Of a stretch of DNA of 64,000 bases, positions 26,940-42,021 are shown in pieces. Every line of letters starts with the position of its first letter. The first letter of the stretch is position 1. Made by a program: the position numbers and the translations under genes. The notes under the pieces were generated by a model. The model saw nothing but the letters and a program-made list of their open reading frames with translations, was not told where the DNA came from and searched no databases. The DNA is from Phymatolithon calcareum (taxonomy: Eukaryota > Rhodophyta > Florideophyceae > Hapalidiales): positions 1 through 64,000 of the forward strand of contig OZ345360.1 in assembly GCA_977006965.1 (NCBI GenBank), read 5' to 3'.

Positions 26940-28201
26940 GGTGATGATGGTGTGACGGACGGTATATATTGGACGATTGGGGATTGGAAGAGGTCCACTT
27001 GCCTGATGGCAATTCCCCATTCCCTGCTCCAATTACGAAAAGGCGGAATTTGGATAGACGCAAATTCCGAAATCTGATGCGAGAATCGAACTCTCCTGAC
27101 AATTTTACGTCGGACAGCGGCGCGATCAGCAGCGCGAACTATGTCGAAGTCTCAATTGTGCTGCTCGGTACAGGTGTAATGCATGGCGCTAATCGTGTCA
27201 TTTCTGTGTCTGAATGAGAGAATCATGATACGTTATGCTTATTGAATATTATGTGGAGAGTGTGAGGAAGGCGGTAAAGTTGCAGTATGTTGAAATGAAG
27301 GGCGAGAACGGGTGGAGCAGTTTCGGGTGAAATTGGAGAGGGATTCGGGAAAAATAAAAAGTTGCTGTGAGAGTGGGCGGAGTAGTTGGAGAGGGGTGGG
27401 CGAGGGCGTAGAAGGAGTATGAGGGTAAGTTTTTAAAAATGAGGAAAATTTTGCGGATAGAGGGTGGACTAAGGCTTCGCCTTAGTCTTCGTGAGGGGGG
27501 CTCCGCCCCCCTCACACTCCCCCCGGGAAAATGGACTGTAGGTGTGGTGTGGTGTTGTAGGGTTGTGCAAGCGGATAGAGCAGGTGGTGGAAGGTGGTGG
27601 ACATGGTGTAAGTGGGAAGAAGGAATACGTGTGCAATGGGTTTCGAAGCGGGCCGTGAAGATGGAGATTGTATGAACAGTTTAGAGTGTATTTATATGTA
27701 GTGAAGTTTGGAGAATGTTGTGACGGGGTGAAATTGCCACGTGTGCATACGAGAGACTTGTCCAAGAATAGAAACTGGACGAATGACACGTGTGTGACTG
27801 TCAAGACGTGATACGTGTAAAATGCCTACGTTGGATGTGATGGGCGACGGTTTACCACGTGTGGAGGACGATTTCGGGTTCGCGGACGACTTGACACGTG
27901 GCGGAAATCATTTAGAGTTGCCGGACGGGTTGATCTACGTATATACTTGTTGCGGGTGGCTCGACTGGCCTCCATTGTAGATTTTAATTGCATCTATACA
28001 ATCGGAATATGTCGTACTAAAGGTTTCGGGAATAGGAGGAGTTCTGACCAAAAAGGACAAGAACAATATACTCCACGATTCTGTACCATGTTTCACGGTC
28101 GGACGAAAAAGGTGTACTGTTGAAGGCGTGTGCAAGTGGATGGGCCAGTTGGCGCATCGGCGGCGTGTATTGCTCGAGTTTTGGTTGTGGAAAAATAAAA
28201 A

Positions 28202-28321
28202 ACGAAGGACACTGGGGATTCCCGAGTGATCCCTCACCTCAGTACTAATCCAGCCTGTCGAACCTTATCTTGCAAGTTCGGAATGGGTTTGCGAGCATGT
28301 TTCTGAAGTATGGTCCTTCGT
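28202..28321 (-). rRNA. 5S ribosomal RNA, copy 8
   Basis: Array copy 8. Confidence 0.95.
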
Positions 28322-29583
28322 GGTGATGATGGTGTGACGGACGGTATATATTGGACGATTGGGGATTGGAAGAGGTCCACTTGCCTGATGGCAATTCCCC
28401 ATTCCCTGCTCCAATTACGAAAAGGCGGAATTTGGATAGACGCAAATTCCGAAATCTGATGCGAGAATCGAACTCTCCTGACAATTTTACGTCGGACAGC
28501 GGCGCGATCAGCAGCGCGAACTATGTCGAAGTCTCAATTGTGCTGCTCGGTACAGGTGTAATGCATGGCGCTAATCGTGTCATTTCTGTGTCTGAATGAG
28601 AGAATCATGATACGTTATGCTTATTGAATATTATGTGGAGAGTGTGAGGAAGGCGGTAAAGTTGCAGTATGTTGAAATGAAGGGCGAGAACGGGTGGAGC
28701 AGTTTCGGGTGAAATTGGAGAGGGATTCGGGAAAAATAAAAAGTTGCTGTGAGAGTGGGCGGAGTAGTTGGAGAGGGGTGGGCGAGGGCGTAGAAGGAGT
28801 ATGAGGGTAAGTTTTTAAAAATGAGGAAAATTTTGCGGATAGAGGGTGGACTAAGGCTTCGCCTTAGTCTTCGTGAGGGGGGCTCCGCCCCCCTCACACT
28901 CCCCCCGGGAAAATGGACTGTAGGTGTGGTGTGGTGTTGTAGGGTTGTGCAAGCGGATAGAGCAGGTGGTGGAAGGTGGTGGACATGGTGTAAGTGGGAA
29001 GAAGGAATACGTGTGCAATGGGTTTCGAAGCGGGCCGTGAAGATGGAGATTGTATGAACAGTTTAGAGTGTATTTATATGTAGTGAAGTTTGGAGAATGT
29101 TGTGACGGGGTGAAATTGCCACGTGTGCATACGAGAGACTTGTCCAAGAATAGAAACTGGACGAATGACACGTGTGTGACTGTCAAGACGTGATACGTGT
29201 AAAATGCCTACGTTGGATGTGATGGGCGACGGTTTACCACGTGTGGAGGACGATTTCGGGTTCGCGGACGACTTGACACGTGGCGGAAATCATTTAGAGT
29301 TGCCGGACGGGTTGATCTACGTATATACTTGTTGCGGGTGGCTCGACTGGCCTCCATTGTAGATTTTAATTGCATCTATACAATCGGAATATGTCGTACT
29401 AAAGGTTTCGGGAATAGGAGGAGTTCTGACCAAAAAGGACAAGAACAATATACTCCACGATTCTGTACCATGTTTCACGGTCGGACGAAAAAGGTGTACT
29501 GTTGAAGGCGTGTGCAAGTGGATGGGCCAGTTGGCGCATCGGCGGCGTGTATTGCTCGAGTTTTGGTTGTGGAAAAATAAAAA

Positions 29584-29703
29584 ACGAAGGACACTGGGGA
29601 TTCCCGAGTGATCCCTCACCTCAGTACTAATCCAGCCTGTCGAACCTTATCTTGCAAGTTCGGAATGGGTTTGCGAGCATGTTTCTGAAGTATGGTCCTT
29701 CGT
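29584..29703 (-). rRNA. 5S ribosomal RNA, copy 9
   Basis: Array copy 9. Confidence 0.95.
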
Positions 29704-30965
29704 GGTGATGATGGTGTGACGGACGGTATATATTGGACGATTGGGGATTGGAAGAGGTCCACTTGCCTGATGGCAATTCCCCATTCCCTGCTCCAATTAC
29801 GAAAAGGCGGAATTTGGATAGACGCAAATTCCGAAATCTGATGCGAGAATCGAACTCTCCTGACAATTTTACGTCGGACAGCGGCGCGATCAGCAGCGCG
29901 AACTATGTCGAAGTCTCAATTGTGCTGCTCGGTACAGGTGTAATGCATGGCGCTAATCGTGTCATTTCTGTGTCTGAATGAGAGAATCATGATACGTTAT
30001 GCTTATTGAATATTATGTGGAGAGTGTGAGGAAGGCGGTAAAGTTGCAGTATGTTGAAATGAAGGGCGAGAACGGGTGGAGCAGTTTCGGGTGAAATTGG
30101 AGAGGGATTCGGGAAAAATAAAAAGTTGCTGTGAGAGTGGGCGGAGTAGTTGGAGAGGGGTGGGCGAGGGCGTAGAAGGAGTATGAGGGTAAGTTTTTAA
30201 AAATGAGGAAAATTTTGCGGATAGAGGGTGGACTAAGGCTTCGCCTTAGTCTTCGTGAGGGGGGCTCCGCCCCCCTCACACTCCCCCCGGGAAAATGGAC
30301 TGTAGGTGTGGTGTGGTGTTGTAGGGTTGTGCAAGCGGATAGAGCAGGTGGTGGAAGGTGGTGGACATGGTGTAAGTGGGAAGAAGGAATACGTGTGCAA
30401 TGGGTTTCGAAGCGGGCCGTGAAGATGGAGATTGTATGAACAGTTTAGAGTGTATTTATATGTAGTGAAGTTTGGAGAATGTTGTGACGGGGTGAAATTG
30501 CCACGTGTGCATACGAGAGACTTGTCCAAGAATAGAAACTGGACGAATGACACGTGTGTGACTGTCAAGACGTGATACGTGTAAAATGCCTACGTTGGAT
30601 GTGATGGGCGACGGTTTACCACGTGTGGAGGACGATTTCGGGTTCGCGGACGACTTGACACGTGGCGGAAATCATTTAGAGTTGCCGGACGGGTTGATCT
30701 ACGTATATACTTGTTGCGGGTGGCTCGACTGGCCTCCATTGTAGATTTTAATTGCATCTATACAATCGGAATATGTCGTACTAAAGGTTTCGGGAATAGG
30801 AGGAGTTCTGACCAAAAAGGACAAGAACAATATACTCCACGATTCTGTACCATGTTTCACGGTCGGACGAAAAAGGTGTACTGTTGAAGGCGTGTGCAAG
30901 TGGATGGGCCAGTTGGCGCATCGGCGGCGTGTATTGCTCGAGTTTTGGTTGTGGAAAAATAAAAA

Positions 30966-31085
30966 ACGAAGGACACTGGGGATTCCCGAGTGATCCCTCA
31001 CCTCAGTACTAATCCAGCCTGTCGAACCTTATCTTGCAAGTTCGGAATGGGTTTGCGAGCATGTTTCTGAAGTATGGTCCTTCGT
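30966..31085 (-). rRNA. 5S ribosomal RNA, copy 10
   Basis: Array copy 10. Confidence 0.95.
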
Positions 31086-32347
31086 GGTGATGATGGTGTG
31101 ACGGACGGTATATATTGGACGATTGGGGATTGGAAGAGGTCCACTTGCCTGATGGCAATTCCCCATTCCCTGCTCCAATTACGAAAAGGCGGAATTTGGA
31201 TAGACGCAAATTCCGAAATCTGATGCGAGAATCGAACTCTCCTGACAATTTTACGTCGGACAGCGGCGCGATCAGCAGCGCGAACTATGTCGAAGTCTCA
31301 ATTGTGCTGCTCGGTACAGGTGTAATGCATGGCGCTAATCGTGTCATTTCTGTGTCTGAATGAGAGAATCATGATACGTTATGCTTATTGAATATTATGT
31401 GGAGAGTGTGAGGAAGGCGGTAAAGTTGCAGTATGTTGAAATGAAGGGCGAGAACGGGTGGAGCAGTTTCGGGTGAAATTGGAGAGGGATTCGGGAAAAA
31501 TAAAAAGTTGCTGTGAGAGTGGGCGGAGTAGTTGGAGAGGGGTGGGCGAGGGCGTAGAAGGAGTATGAGGGTAAGTTTTTAAAAATGAGGAAAATTTTGC
31601 GGATAGAGGGTGGACTAAGGCTTCGCCTTAGTCTTCGTGAGGGGGGCTCCGCCCCCCTCACACTCCCCCCGGGAAAATGGACTGTAGGTGTGGTGTGGTG
31701 TTGTAGGGTTGTGCAAGCGGATAGAGCAGGTGGTGGAAGGTGGTGGACATGGTGTAAGTGGGAAGAAGGAATACGTGTGCAATGGGTTTCGAAGCGGGCC
31801 GTGAAGATGGAGATTGTATGAACAGTTTAGAGTGTATTTATATGTAGTGAAGTTTGGAGAATGTTGTGACGGGGTGAAATTGCCACGTGTGCATACGAGA
31901 GACTTGTCCAAGAATAGAAACTGGACGAATGACACGTGTGTGACTGTCAAGACGTGATACGTGTAAAATGCCTACGTTGGATGTGATGGGCGACGGTTTA
32001 CCACGTGTGGAGGACGATTTCGGGTTCGCGGACGACTTGACACGTGGCGGAAATCATTTAGAGTTGCCGGACGGGTTGATCTACGTATATACTTGTTGCG
32101 GGTGGCTCGACTGGCCTCCATTGTAGATTTTAATTGCATCTATACAATCGGAATATGTCGTACTAAAGGTTTCGGGAATAGGAGGAGTTCTGACCAAAAA
32201 GGACAAGAACAATATACTCCACGATTCTGTACCATGTTTCACGGTCGGACGAAAAAGGTGTACTGTTGAAGGCGTGTGCAAGTGGATGGGCCAGTTGGCG
32301 CATCGGCGGCGTGTATTGCTCGAGTTTTGGTTGTGGAAAAATAAAAA

Positions 32348-32467
32348 ACGAAGGACACTGGGGATTCCCGAGTGATCCCTCACCTCAGTACTAATCCAGC
32401 CTGTCGAACCTTATCTTGCAAGTTCGGAATGGGTTTGCGAGCATGTTTCTGAAGTATGGTCCTTCGT
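32348..32467 (-). rRNA. 5S ribosomal RNA, copy 11
   Basis: Array copy 11. Confidence 0.95.
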
Positions 32468-33729
32468 GGTGATGATGGTGTGACGGACGGTATATATTGG
32501 ACGATTGGGGATTGGAAGAGGTCCACTTGCCTGATGGCAATTCCCCATTCCCTGCTCCAATTACGAAAAGGCGGAATTTGGATAGACGCAAATTCCGAAA
32601 TCTGATGCGAGAATCGAACTCTCCTGACAATTTTACGTCGGACAGCGGCGCGATCAGCAGCGCGAACTATGTCGAAGTCTCAATTGTGCTGCTCGGTACA
32701 GGTGTAATGCATGGCGCTAATCGTGTCATTTCTGTGTCTGAATGAGAGAATCATGATACGTTATGCTTATTGAATATTATGTGGAGAGTGTGAGGAAGGC
32801 GGTAAAGTTGCAGTATGTTGAAATGAAGGGCGAGAACGGGTGGAGCAGTTTCGGGTGAAATTGGAGAGGGATTCGGGAAAAATAAAAAGTTGCTGTGAGA
32901 GTGGGCGGAGTAGTTGGAGAGGGGTGGGCGAGGGCGTAGAAGGAGTATGAGGGTAAGTTTTTAAAAATGAGGAAAATTTTGCGGATAGAGGGTGGACTAA
33001 GGCTTCGCCTTAGTCTTCGTGAGGGGGGCTCCGCCCCCCTCACACTCCCCCCGGGAAAATGGACTGTAGGTGTGGTGTGGTGTTGTAGGGTTGTGCAAGC
33101 GGATAGAGCAGGTGGTGGAAGGTGGTGGACATGGTGTAAGTGGGAAGAAGGAATACGTGTGCAATGGGTTTCGAAGCGGGCCGTGAAGATGGAGATTGTA
33201 TGAACAGTTTAGAGTGTATTTATATGTAGTGAAGTTTGGAGAATGTTGTGACGGGGTGAAATTGCCACGTGTGCATACGAGAGACTTGTCCAAGAATAGA
33301 AACTGGACGAATGACACGTGTGTGACTGTCAAGACGTGATACGTGTAAAATGCCTACGTTGGATGTGATGGGCGACGGTTTACCACGTGTGGAGGACGAT
33401 TTCGGGTTCGCGGACGACTTGACACGTGGCGGAAATCATTTAGAGTTGCCGGACGGGTTGATCTACGTATATACTTGTTGCGGGTGGCTCGACTGGCCTC
33501 CATTGTAGATTTTAATTGCATCTATACAATCGGAATATGTCGTACTAAAGGTTTCGGGAATAGGAGGAGTTCTGACCAAAAAGGACAAGAACAATATACT
33601 CCACGATTCTGTACCATGTTTCACGGTCGGACGAAAAAGGTGTACTGTTGAAGGCGTGTGCAAGTGGATGGGCCAGTTGGCGCATCGGCGGCGTGTATTG
33701 CTCGAGTTTTGGTTGTGGAAAAATAAAAA

Positions 33730-33849
33730 ACGAAGGACACTGGGGATTCCCGAGTGATCCCTCACCTCAGTACTAATCCAGCCTGTCGAACCTTATCTTG
33801 CAAGTTCGGAATGGGTTTGCGAGCATGTTTCTGAAGTATGGTCCTTCGT
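33730..33849 (-). rRNA. 5S ribosomal RNA, copy 12
   Basis: Array copy 12. Confidence 0.95.
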
Positions 33850-35111
33850 GGTGATGATGGTGTGACGGACGGTATATATTGGACGATTGGGGATTGGAAG
33901 AGGTCCACTTGCCTGATGGCAATTCCCCATTCCCTGCTCCAATTACGAAAAGGCGGAATTTGGATAGACGCAAATTCCGAAATCTGATGCGAGAATCGAA
34001 CTCTCCTGACAATTTTACGTCGGACAGCGGCGCGATCAGCAGCGCGAACTATGTCGAAGTCTCAATTGTGCTGCTCGGTACAGGTGTAATGCATGGCGCT
34101 AATCGTGTCATTTCTGTGTCTGAATGAGAGAATCATGATACGTTATGCTTATTGAATATTATGTGGAGAGTGTGAGGAAGGCGGTAAAGTTGCAGTATGT
34201 TGAAATGAAGGGCGAGAACGGGTGGAGCAGTTTCGGGTGAAATTGGAGAGGGATTCGGGAAAAATAAAAAGTTGCTGTGAGAGTGGGCGGAGTAGTTGGA
34301 GAGGGGTGGGCGAGGGCGTAGAAGGAGTATGAGGGTAAGTTTTTAAAAATGAGGAAAATTTTGCGGATAGAGGGTGGACTAAGGCTTCGCCTTAGTCTTC
34401 GTGAGGGGGGCTCCGCCCCCCTCACACTCCCCCCGGGAAAATGGACTGTAGGTGTGGTGTGGTGTTGTAGGGTTGTGCAAGCGGATAGAGCAGGTGGTGG
34501 AAGGTGGTGGACATGGTGTAAGTGGGAAGAAGGAATACGTGTGCAATGGGTTTCGAAGCGGGCCGTGAAGATGGAGATTGTATGAACAGTTTAGAGTGTA
34601 TTTATATGTAGTGAAGTTTGGAGAATGTTGTGACGGGGTGAAATTGCCACGTGTGCATACGAGAGACTTGTCCAAGAATAGAAACTGGACGAATGACACG
34701 TGTGTGACTGTCAAGACGTGATACGTGTAAAATGCCTACGTTGGATGTGATGGGCGACGGTTTACCACGTGTGGAGGACGATTTCGGGTTCGCGGACGAC
34801 TTGACACGTGGCGGAAATCATTTAGAGTTGCCGGACGGGTTGATCTACGTATATACTTGTTGCGGGTGGCTCGACTGGCCTCCATTGTAGATTTTAATTG
34901 CATCTATACAATCGGAATATGTCGTACTAAAGGTTTCGGGAATAGGAGGAGTTCTGACCAAAAAGGACAAGAACAATATACTCCACGATTCTGTACCATG
35001 TTTCACGGTCGGACGAAAAAGGTGTACTGTTGAAGGCGTGTGCAAGTGGATGGGCCAGTTGGCGCATCGGCGGCGTGTATTGCTCGAGTTTTGGTTGTGG
35101 AAAAATAAAAA

Positions 35112-35231
35112 ACGAAGGACACTGGGGATTCCCGAGTGATCCCTCACCTCAGTACTAATCCAGCCTGTCGAACCTTATCTTGCAAGTTCGGAATGGGTTT
35201 GCGAGCATGTTTCTGAAGTATGGTCCTTCGT
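35112..35231 (-). rRNA. 5S ribosomal RNA, copy 13
   Basis: Array copy 13. Confidence 0.95.
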
Positions 35232-36493
35232 GGTGATGATGGTGTGACGGACGGTATATATTGGACGATTGGGGATTGGAAGAGGTCCACTTGCCTGATG
35301 GCAATTCCCCATTCCCTGCTCCAATTACGAAAAGGCGGAATTTGGATAGACGCAAATTCCGAAATCTGATGCGAGAATCGAACTCTCCTGACAATTTTAC
35401 GTCGGACAGCGGCGCGATCAGCAGCGCGAACTATGTCGAAGTCTCAATTGTGCTGCTCGGTACAGGTGTAATGCATGGCGCTAATCGTGTCATTTCTGTG
35501 TCTGAATGAGAGAATCATGATACGTTATGCTTATTGAATATTATGTGGAGAGTGTGAGGAAGGCGGTAAAGTTGCAGTATGTTGAAATGAAGGGCGAGAA
35601 CGGGTGGAGCAGTTTCGGGTGAAATTGGAGAGGGATTCGGGAAAAATAAAAAGTTGCTGTGAGAGTGGGCGGAGTAGTTGGAGAGGGGTGGGCGAGGGCG
35701 TAGAAGGAGTATGAGGGTAAGTTTTTAAAAATGAGGAAAATTTTGCGGATAGAGGGTGGACTAAGGCTTCGCCTTAGTCTTCGTGAGGGGGGCTCCGCCC
35801 CCCTCACACTCCCCCCGGGAAAATGGACTGTAGGTGTGGTGTGGTGTTGTAGGGTTGTGCAAGCGGATAGAGCAGGTGGTGGAAGGTGGTGGACATGGTG
35901 TAAGTGGGAAGAAGGAATACGTGTGCAATGGGTTTCGAAGCGGGCCGTGAAGATGGAGATTGTATGAACAGTTTAGAGTGTATTTATATGTAGTGAAGTT
36001 TGGAGAATGTTGTGACGGGGTGAAATTGCCACGTGTGCATACGAGAGACTTGTCCAAGAATAGAAACTGGACGAATGACACGTGTGTGACTGTCAAGACG
36101 TGATACGTGTAAAATGCCTACGTTGGATGTGATGGGCGACGGTTTACCACGTGTGGAGGACGATTTCGGGTTCGCGGACGACTTGACACGTGGCGGAAAT
36201 CATTTAGAGTTGCCGGACGGGTTGATCTACGTATATACTTGTTGCGGGTGGCTCGACTGGCCTCCATTGTAGATTTTAATTGCATCTATACAATCGGAAT
36301 ATGTCGTACTAAAGGTTTCGGGAATAGGAGGAGTTCTGACCAAAAAGGACAAGAACAATATACTCCACGATTCTGTACCATGTTTCACGGTCGGACGAAA
36401 AAGGTGTACTGTTGAAGGCGTGTGCAAGTGGATGGGCCAGTTGGCGCATCGGCGGCGTGTATTGCTCGAGTTTTGGTTGTGGAAAAATAAAAA

Positions 36494-36613
36494 ACGAAGG
36501 ACACTGGGGATTCCCGAGTGATCCCTCACCTCAGTACTAATCCAGCCTGTCGAACCTTATCTTGCAAGTTCGGAATGGGTTTGCGAGCATGTTTCTGAAG
36601 TATGGTCCTTCGT
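36494..36613 (-). rRNA. 5S ribosomal RNA, copy 14
   Basis: Array copy 14. Confidence 0.95.
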
Positions 36614-37875
36614 GGTGATGATGGTGTGACGGACGGTATATATTGGACGATTGGGGATTGGAAGAGGTCCACTTGCCTGATGGCAATTCCCCATTCCCTG
36701 CTCCAATTACGAAAAGGCGGAATTTGGATAGACGCAAATTCCGAAATCTGATGCGAGAATCGAACTCTCCTGACAATTTTACGTCGGACAGCGGCGCGAT
36801 CAGCAGCGCGAACTATGTCGAAGTCTCAATTGTGCTGCTCGGTACAGGTGTAATGCATGGCGCTAATCGTGTCATTTCTGTGTCTGAATGAGAGAATCAT
36901 GATACGTTATGCTTATTGAATATTATGTGGAGAGTGTGAGGAAGGCGGTAAAGTTGCAGTATGTTGAAATGAAGGGCGAGAACGGGTGGAGCAGTTTCGG
37001 GTGAAATTGGAGAGGGATTCGGGAAAAATAAAAAGTTGCTGTGAGAGTGGGCGGAGTAGTTGGAGAGGGGTGGGCGAGGGCGTAGAAGGAGTATGAGGGT
37101 AAGTTTTTAAAAATGAGGAAAATTTTGCGGATAGAGGGTGGACTAAGGCTTCGCCTTAGTCTTCGTGAGGGGGGCTCCGCCCCCCTCACACTCCCCCCGG
37201 GAAAATGGACTGTAGGTGTGGTGTGGTGTTGTAGGGTTGTGCAAGCGGATAGAGCAGGTGGTGGAAGGTGGTGGACATGGTGTAAGTGGGAAGAAGGAAT
37301 ACGTGTGCAATGGGTTTCGAAGCGGGCCGTGAAGATGGAGATTGTATGAACAGTTTAGAGTGTATTTATATGTAGTGAAGTTTGGAGAATGTTGTGACGG
37401 GGTGAAATTGCCACGTGTGCATACGAGAGACTTGTCCAAGAATAGAAACTGGACGAATGACACGTGTGTGACTGTCAAGACGTGATACGTGTAAAATGCC
37501 TACGTTGGATGTGATGGGCGACGGTTTACCACGTGTGGAGGACGATTTCGGGTTCGCGGACGACTTGACACGTGGCGGAAATCATTTAGAGTTGCCGGAC
37601 GGGTTGATCTACGTATATACTTGTTGCGGGTGGCTCGACTGGCCTCCATTGTAGATTTTAATTGCATCTATACAATCGGAATATGTCGTACTAAAGGTTT
37701 CGGGAATAGGAGGAGTTCTGACCAAAAAGGACAAGAACAATATACTCCACGATTCTGTACCATGTTTCACGGTCGGACGAAAAAGGTGTACTGTTGAAGG
37801 CGTGTGCAAGTGGATGGGCCAGTTGGCGCATCGGCGGCGTGTATTGCTCGAGTTTTGGTTGTGGAAAAATAAAAA

Positions 37876-37995
37876 ACGAAGGACACTGGGGATTCCCGAG
37901 TGATCCCTCACCTCAGTACTAATCCAGCCTGTCGAACCTTATCTTGCAAGTTCGGAATGGGTTTGCGAGCATGTTTCTGAAGTATGGTCCTTCGT
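37876..37995 (-). rRNA. 5S ribosomal RNA, copy 15
   Basis: Array copy 15. Confidence 0.95.
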
Positions 37996-39257
37996 GGTGA
38001 TGATGGTGTGACGGACGGTATATATTGGACGATTGGGGATTGGAAGAGGTCCACTTGCCTGATGGCAATTCCCCATTCCCTGCTCCAATTACGAAAAGGC
38101 GGAATTTGGATAGACGCAAATTCCGAAATCTGATGCGAGAATCGAACTCTCCTGACAATTTTACGTCGGACAGCGGCGCGATCAGCAGCGCGAACTATGT
38201 CGAAGTCTCAATTGTGCTGCTCGGTACAGGTGTAATGCATGGCGCTAATCGTGTCATTTCTGTGTCTGAATGAGAGAATCATGATACGTTATGCTTATTG
38301 AATATTATGTGGAGAGTGTGAGGAAGGCGGTAAAGTTGCAGTATGTTGAAATGAAGGGCGAGAACGGGTGGAGCAGTTTCGGGTGAAATTGGAGAGGGAT
38401 TCGGGAAAAATAAAAAGTTGCTGTGAGAGTGGGCGGAGTAGTTGGAGAGGGGTGGGCGAGGGCGTAGAAGGAGTATGAGGGTAAGTTTTTAAAAATGAGG
38501 AAAATTTTGCGGATAGAGGGTGGACTAAGGCTTCGCCTTAGTCTTCGTGAGGGGGGCTCCGCCCCCCTCACACTCCCCCCGGGAAAATGGACTGTAGGTG
38601 TGGTGTGGTGTTGTAGGGTTGTGCAAGCGGATAGAGCAGGTGGTGGAAGGTGGTGGACATGGTGTAAGTGGGAAGAAGGAATACGTGTGCAATGGGTTTC
38701 GAAGCGGGCCGTGAAGATGGAGATTGTATGAACAGTTTAGAGTGTATTTATATGTAGTGAAGTTTGGAGAATGTTGTGACGGGGTGAAATTGCCACGTGT
38801 GCATACGAGAGACTTGTCCAAGAATAGAAACTGGACGAATGACACGTGTGTGACTGTCAAGACGTGATACGTGTAAAATGCCTACGTTGGATGTGATGGG
38901 CGACGGTTTACCACGTGTGGAGGACGATTTCGGGTTCGCGGACGACTTGACACGTGGCGGAAATCATTTAGAGTTGCCGGACGGGTTGATCTACGTATAT
39001 ACTTGTTGCGGGTGGCTCGACTGGCCTCCATTGTAGATTTTAATTGCATCTATACAATCGGAATATGTCGTACTAAAGGTTTCGGGAATAGGAGGAGTTC
39101 TGACCAAAAAGGACAAGAACAATATACTCCACGATTCTGTACCATGTTTCACGGTCGGACGAAAAAGGTGTACTGTTGAAGGCGTGTGCAAGTGGATGGG
39201 CCAGTTGGCGCATCGGCGGCGTGTATTGCTCGAGTTTTGGTTGTGGAAAAATAAAAA

Positions 39258-39377
39258 ACGAAGGACACTGGGGATTCCCGAGTGATCCCTCACCTCAGTA
39301 CTAATCCAGCCTGTCGAACCTTATCTTGCAAGTTCGGAATGGGTTTGCGAGCATGTTTCTGAAGTATGGTCCTTCGT
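39258..39377 (-). rRNA. 5S ribosomal RNA, copy 16
   Basis: Array copy 16. Confidence 0.95.
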
Positions 39378-40639
39378 GGTGATGATGGTGTGACGGACGG
39401 TATATATTGGACGATTGGGGATTGGAAGAGGTCCACTTGCCTGATGGCAATTCCCCATTCCCTGCTCCAATTACGAAAAGGCGGAATTTGGATAGACGCA
39501 AATTCCGAAATCTGATGCGAGAATCGAACTCTCCTGACAATTTTACGTCGGACAGCGGCGCGATCAGCAGCGCGAACTATGTCGAAGTCTCAATTGTGCT
39601 GCTCGGTACAGGTGTAATGCATGGCGCTAATCGTGTCATTTCTGTGTCTGAATGAGAGAATCATGATACGTTATGCTTATTGAATATTATGTGGAGAGTG
39701 TGAGGAAGGCGGTAAAGTTGCAGTATGTTGAAATGAAGGGCGAGAACGGGTGGAGCAGTTTCGGGTGAAATTGGAGAGGGATTCGGGAAAAATAAAAAGT
39801 TGCTGTGAGAGTGGGCGGAGTAGTTGGAGAGGGGTGGGCGAGGGCGTAGAAGGAGTATGAGGGTAAGTTTTTAAAAATGAGGAAAATTTTGCGGATAGAG
39901 GGTGGACTAAGGCTTCGCCTTAGTCTTCGTGAGGGGGGCTCCGCCCCCCTCACACTCCCCCCGGGAAAATGGACTGTAGGTGTGGTGTGGTGTTGTAGGG
40001 TTGTGCAAGCGGATAGAGCAGGTGGTGGAAGGTGGTGGACATGGTGTAAGTGGGAAGAAGGAATACGTGTGCAATGGGTTTCGAAGCGGGCCGTGAAGAT
40101 GGAGATTGTATGAACAGTTTAGAGTGTATTTATATGTAGTGAAGTTTGGAGAATGTTGTGACGGGGTGAAATTGCCACGTGTGCATACGAGAGACTTGTC
40201 CAAGAATAGAAACTGGACGAATGACACGTGTGTGACTGTCAAGACGTGATACGTGTAAAATGCCTACGTTGGATGTGATGGGCGACGGTTTACCACGTGT
40301 GGAGGACGATTTCGGGTTCGCGGACGACTTGACACGTGGCGGAAATCATTTAGAGTTGCCGGACGGGTTGATCTACGTATATACTTGTTGCGGGTGGCTC
40401 GACTGGCCTCCATTGTAGATTTTAATTGCATCTATACAATCGGAATATGTCGTACTAAAGGTTTCGGGAATAGGAGGAGTTCTGACCAAAAAGGACAAGA
40501 ACAATATACTCCACGATTCTGTACCATGTTTCACGGTCGGACGAAAAAGGTGTACTGTTGAAGGCGTGTGCAAGTGGATGGGCCAGTTGGCGCATCGGCG
40601 GCGTGTATTGCTCGAGTTTTGGTTGTGGAAAAATAAAAA

Positions 40640-40759
40640 ACGAAGGACACTGGGGATTCCCGAGTGATCCCTCACCTCAGTACTAATCCAGCCTGTCGAA
40701 CCTTATCTTGCAAGTTCGGAATGGGTTTGCGAGCATGTTTCTGAAGTATGGTCCTTCGT
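40640..40759 (-). rRNA. 5S ribosomal RNA, copy 17
   Basis: Array copy 17. Confidence 0.95.
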
Positions 40760-42021
40760 GGTGATGATGGTGTGACGGACGGTATATATTGGACGATTGG
40801 GGATTGGAAGAGGTCCACTTGCCTGATGGCAATTCCCCATTCCCTGCTCCAATTACGAAAAGGCGGAATTTGGATAGACGCAAATTCCGAAATCTGATGC
40901 GAGAATCGAACTCTCCTGACAATTTTACGTCGGACAGCGGCGCGATCAGCAGCGCGAACTATGTCGAAGTCTCAATTGTGCTGCTCGGTACAGGTGTAAT
41001 GCATGGCGCTAATCGTGTCATTTCTGTGTCTGAATGAGAGAATCATGATACGTTATGCTTATTGAATATTATGTGGAGAGTGTGAGGAAGGCGGTAAAGT
41101 TGCAGTATGTTGAAATGAAGGGCGAGAACGGGTGGAGCAGTTTCGGGTGAAATTGGAGAGGGATTCGGGAAAAATAAAAAGTTGCTGTGAGAGTGGGCGG
41201 AGTAGTTGGAGAGGGGTGGGCGAGGGCGTAGAAGGAGTATGAGGGTAAGTTTTTAAAAATGAGGAAAATTTTGCGGATAGAGGGTGGACTAAGGCTTCGC
41301 CTTAGTCTTCGTGAGGGGGGCTCCGCCCCCCTCACACTCCCCCCGGGAAAATGGACTGTAGGTGTGGTGTGGTGTTGTAGGGTTGTGCAAGCGGATAGAG
41401 CAGGTGGTGGAAGGTGGTGGACATGGTGTAAGTGGGAAGAAGGAATACGTGTGCAATGGGTTTCGAAGCGGGCCGTGAAGATGGAGATTGTATGAACAGT
41501 TTAGAGTGTATTTATATGTAGTGAAGTTTGGAGAATGTTGTGACGGGGTGAAATTGCCACGTGTGCATACGAGAGACTTGTCCAAGAATAGAAACTGGAC
41601 GAATGACACGTGTGTGACTGTCAAGACGTGATACGTGTAAAATGCCTACGTTGGATGTGATGGGCGACGGTTTACCACGTGTGGAGGACGATTTCGGGTT
41701 CGCGGACGACTTGACACGTGGCGGAAATCATTTAGAGTTGCCGGACGGGTTGATCTACGTATATACTTGTTGCGGGTGGCTCGACTGGCCTCCATTGTAG
41801 ATTTTAATTGCATCTATACAATCGGAATATGTCGTACTAAAGGTTTCGGGAATAGGAGGAGTTCTGACCAAAAAGGACAAGAACAATATACTCCACGATT
41901 CTGTACCATGTTTCACGGTCGGACGAAAAAGGTGTACTGTTGAAGGCGTGTGCAAGTGGATGGGCCAGTTGGCGCATCGGCGGCGTGTATTGCTCGAGTT
42001 TTGGTTGTGGAAAAATAAAAA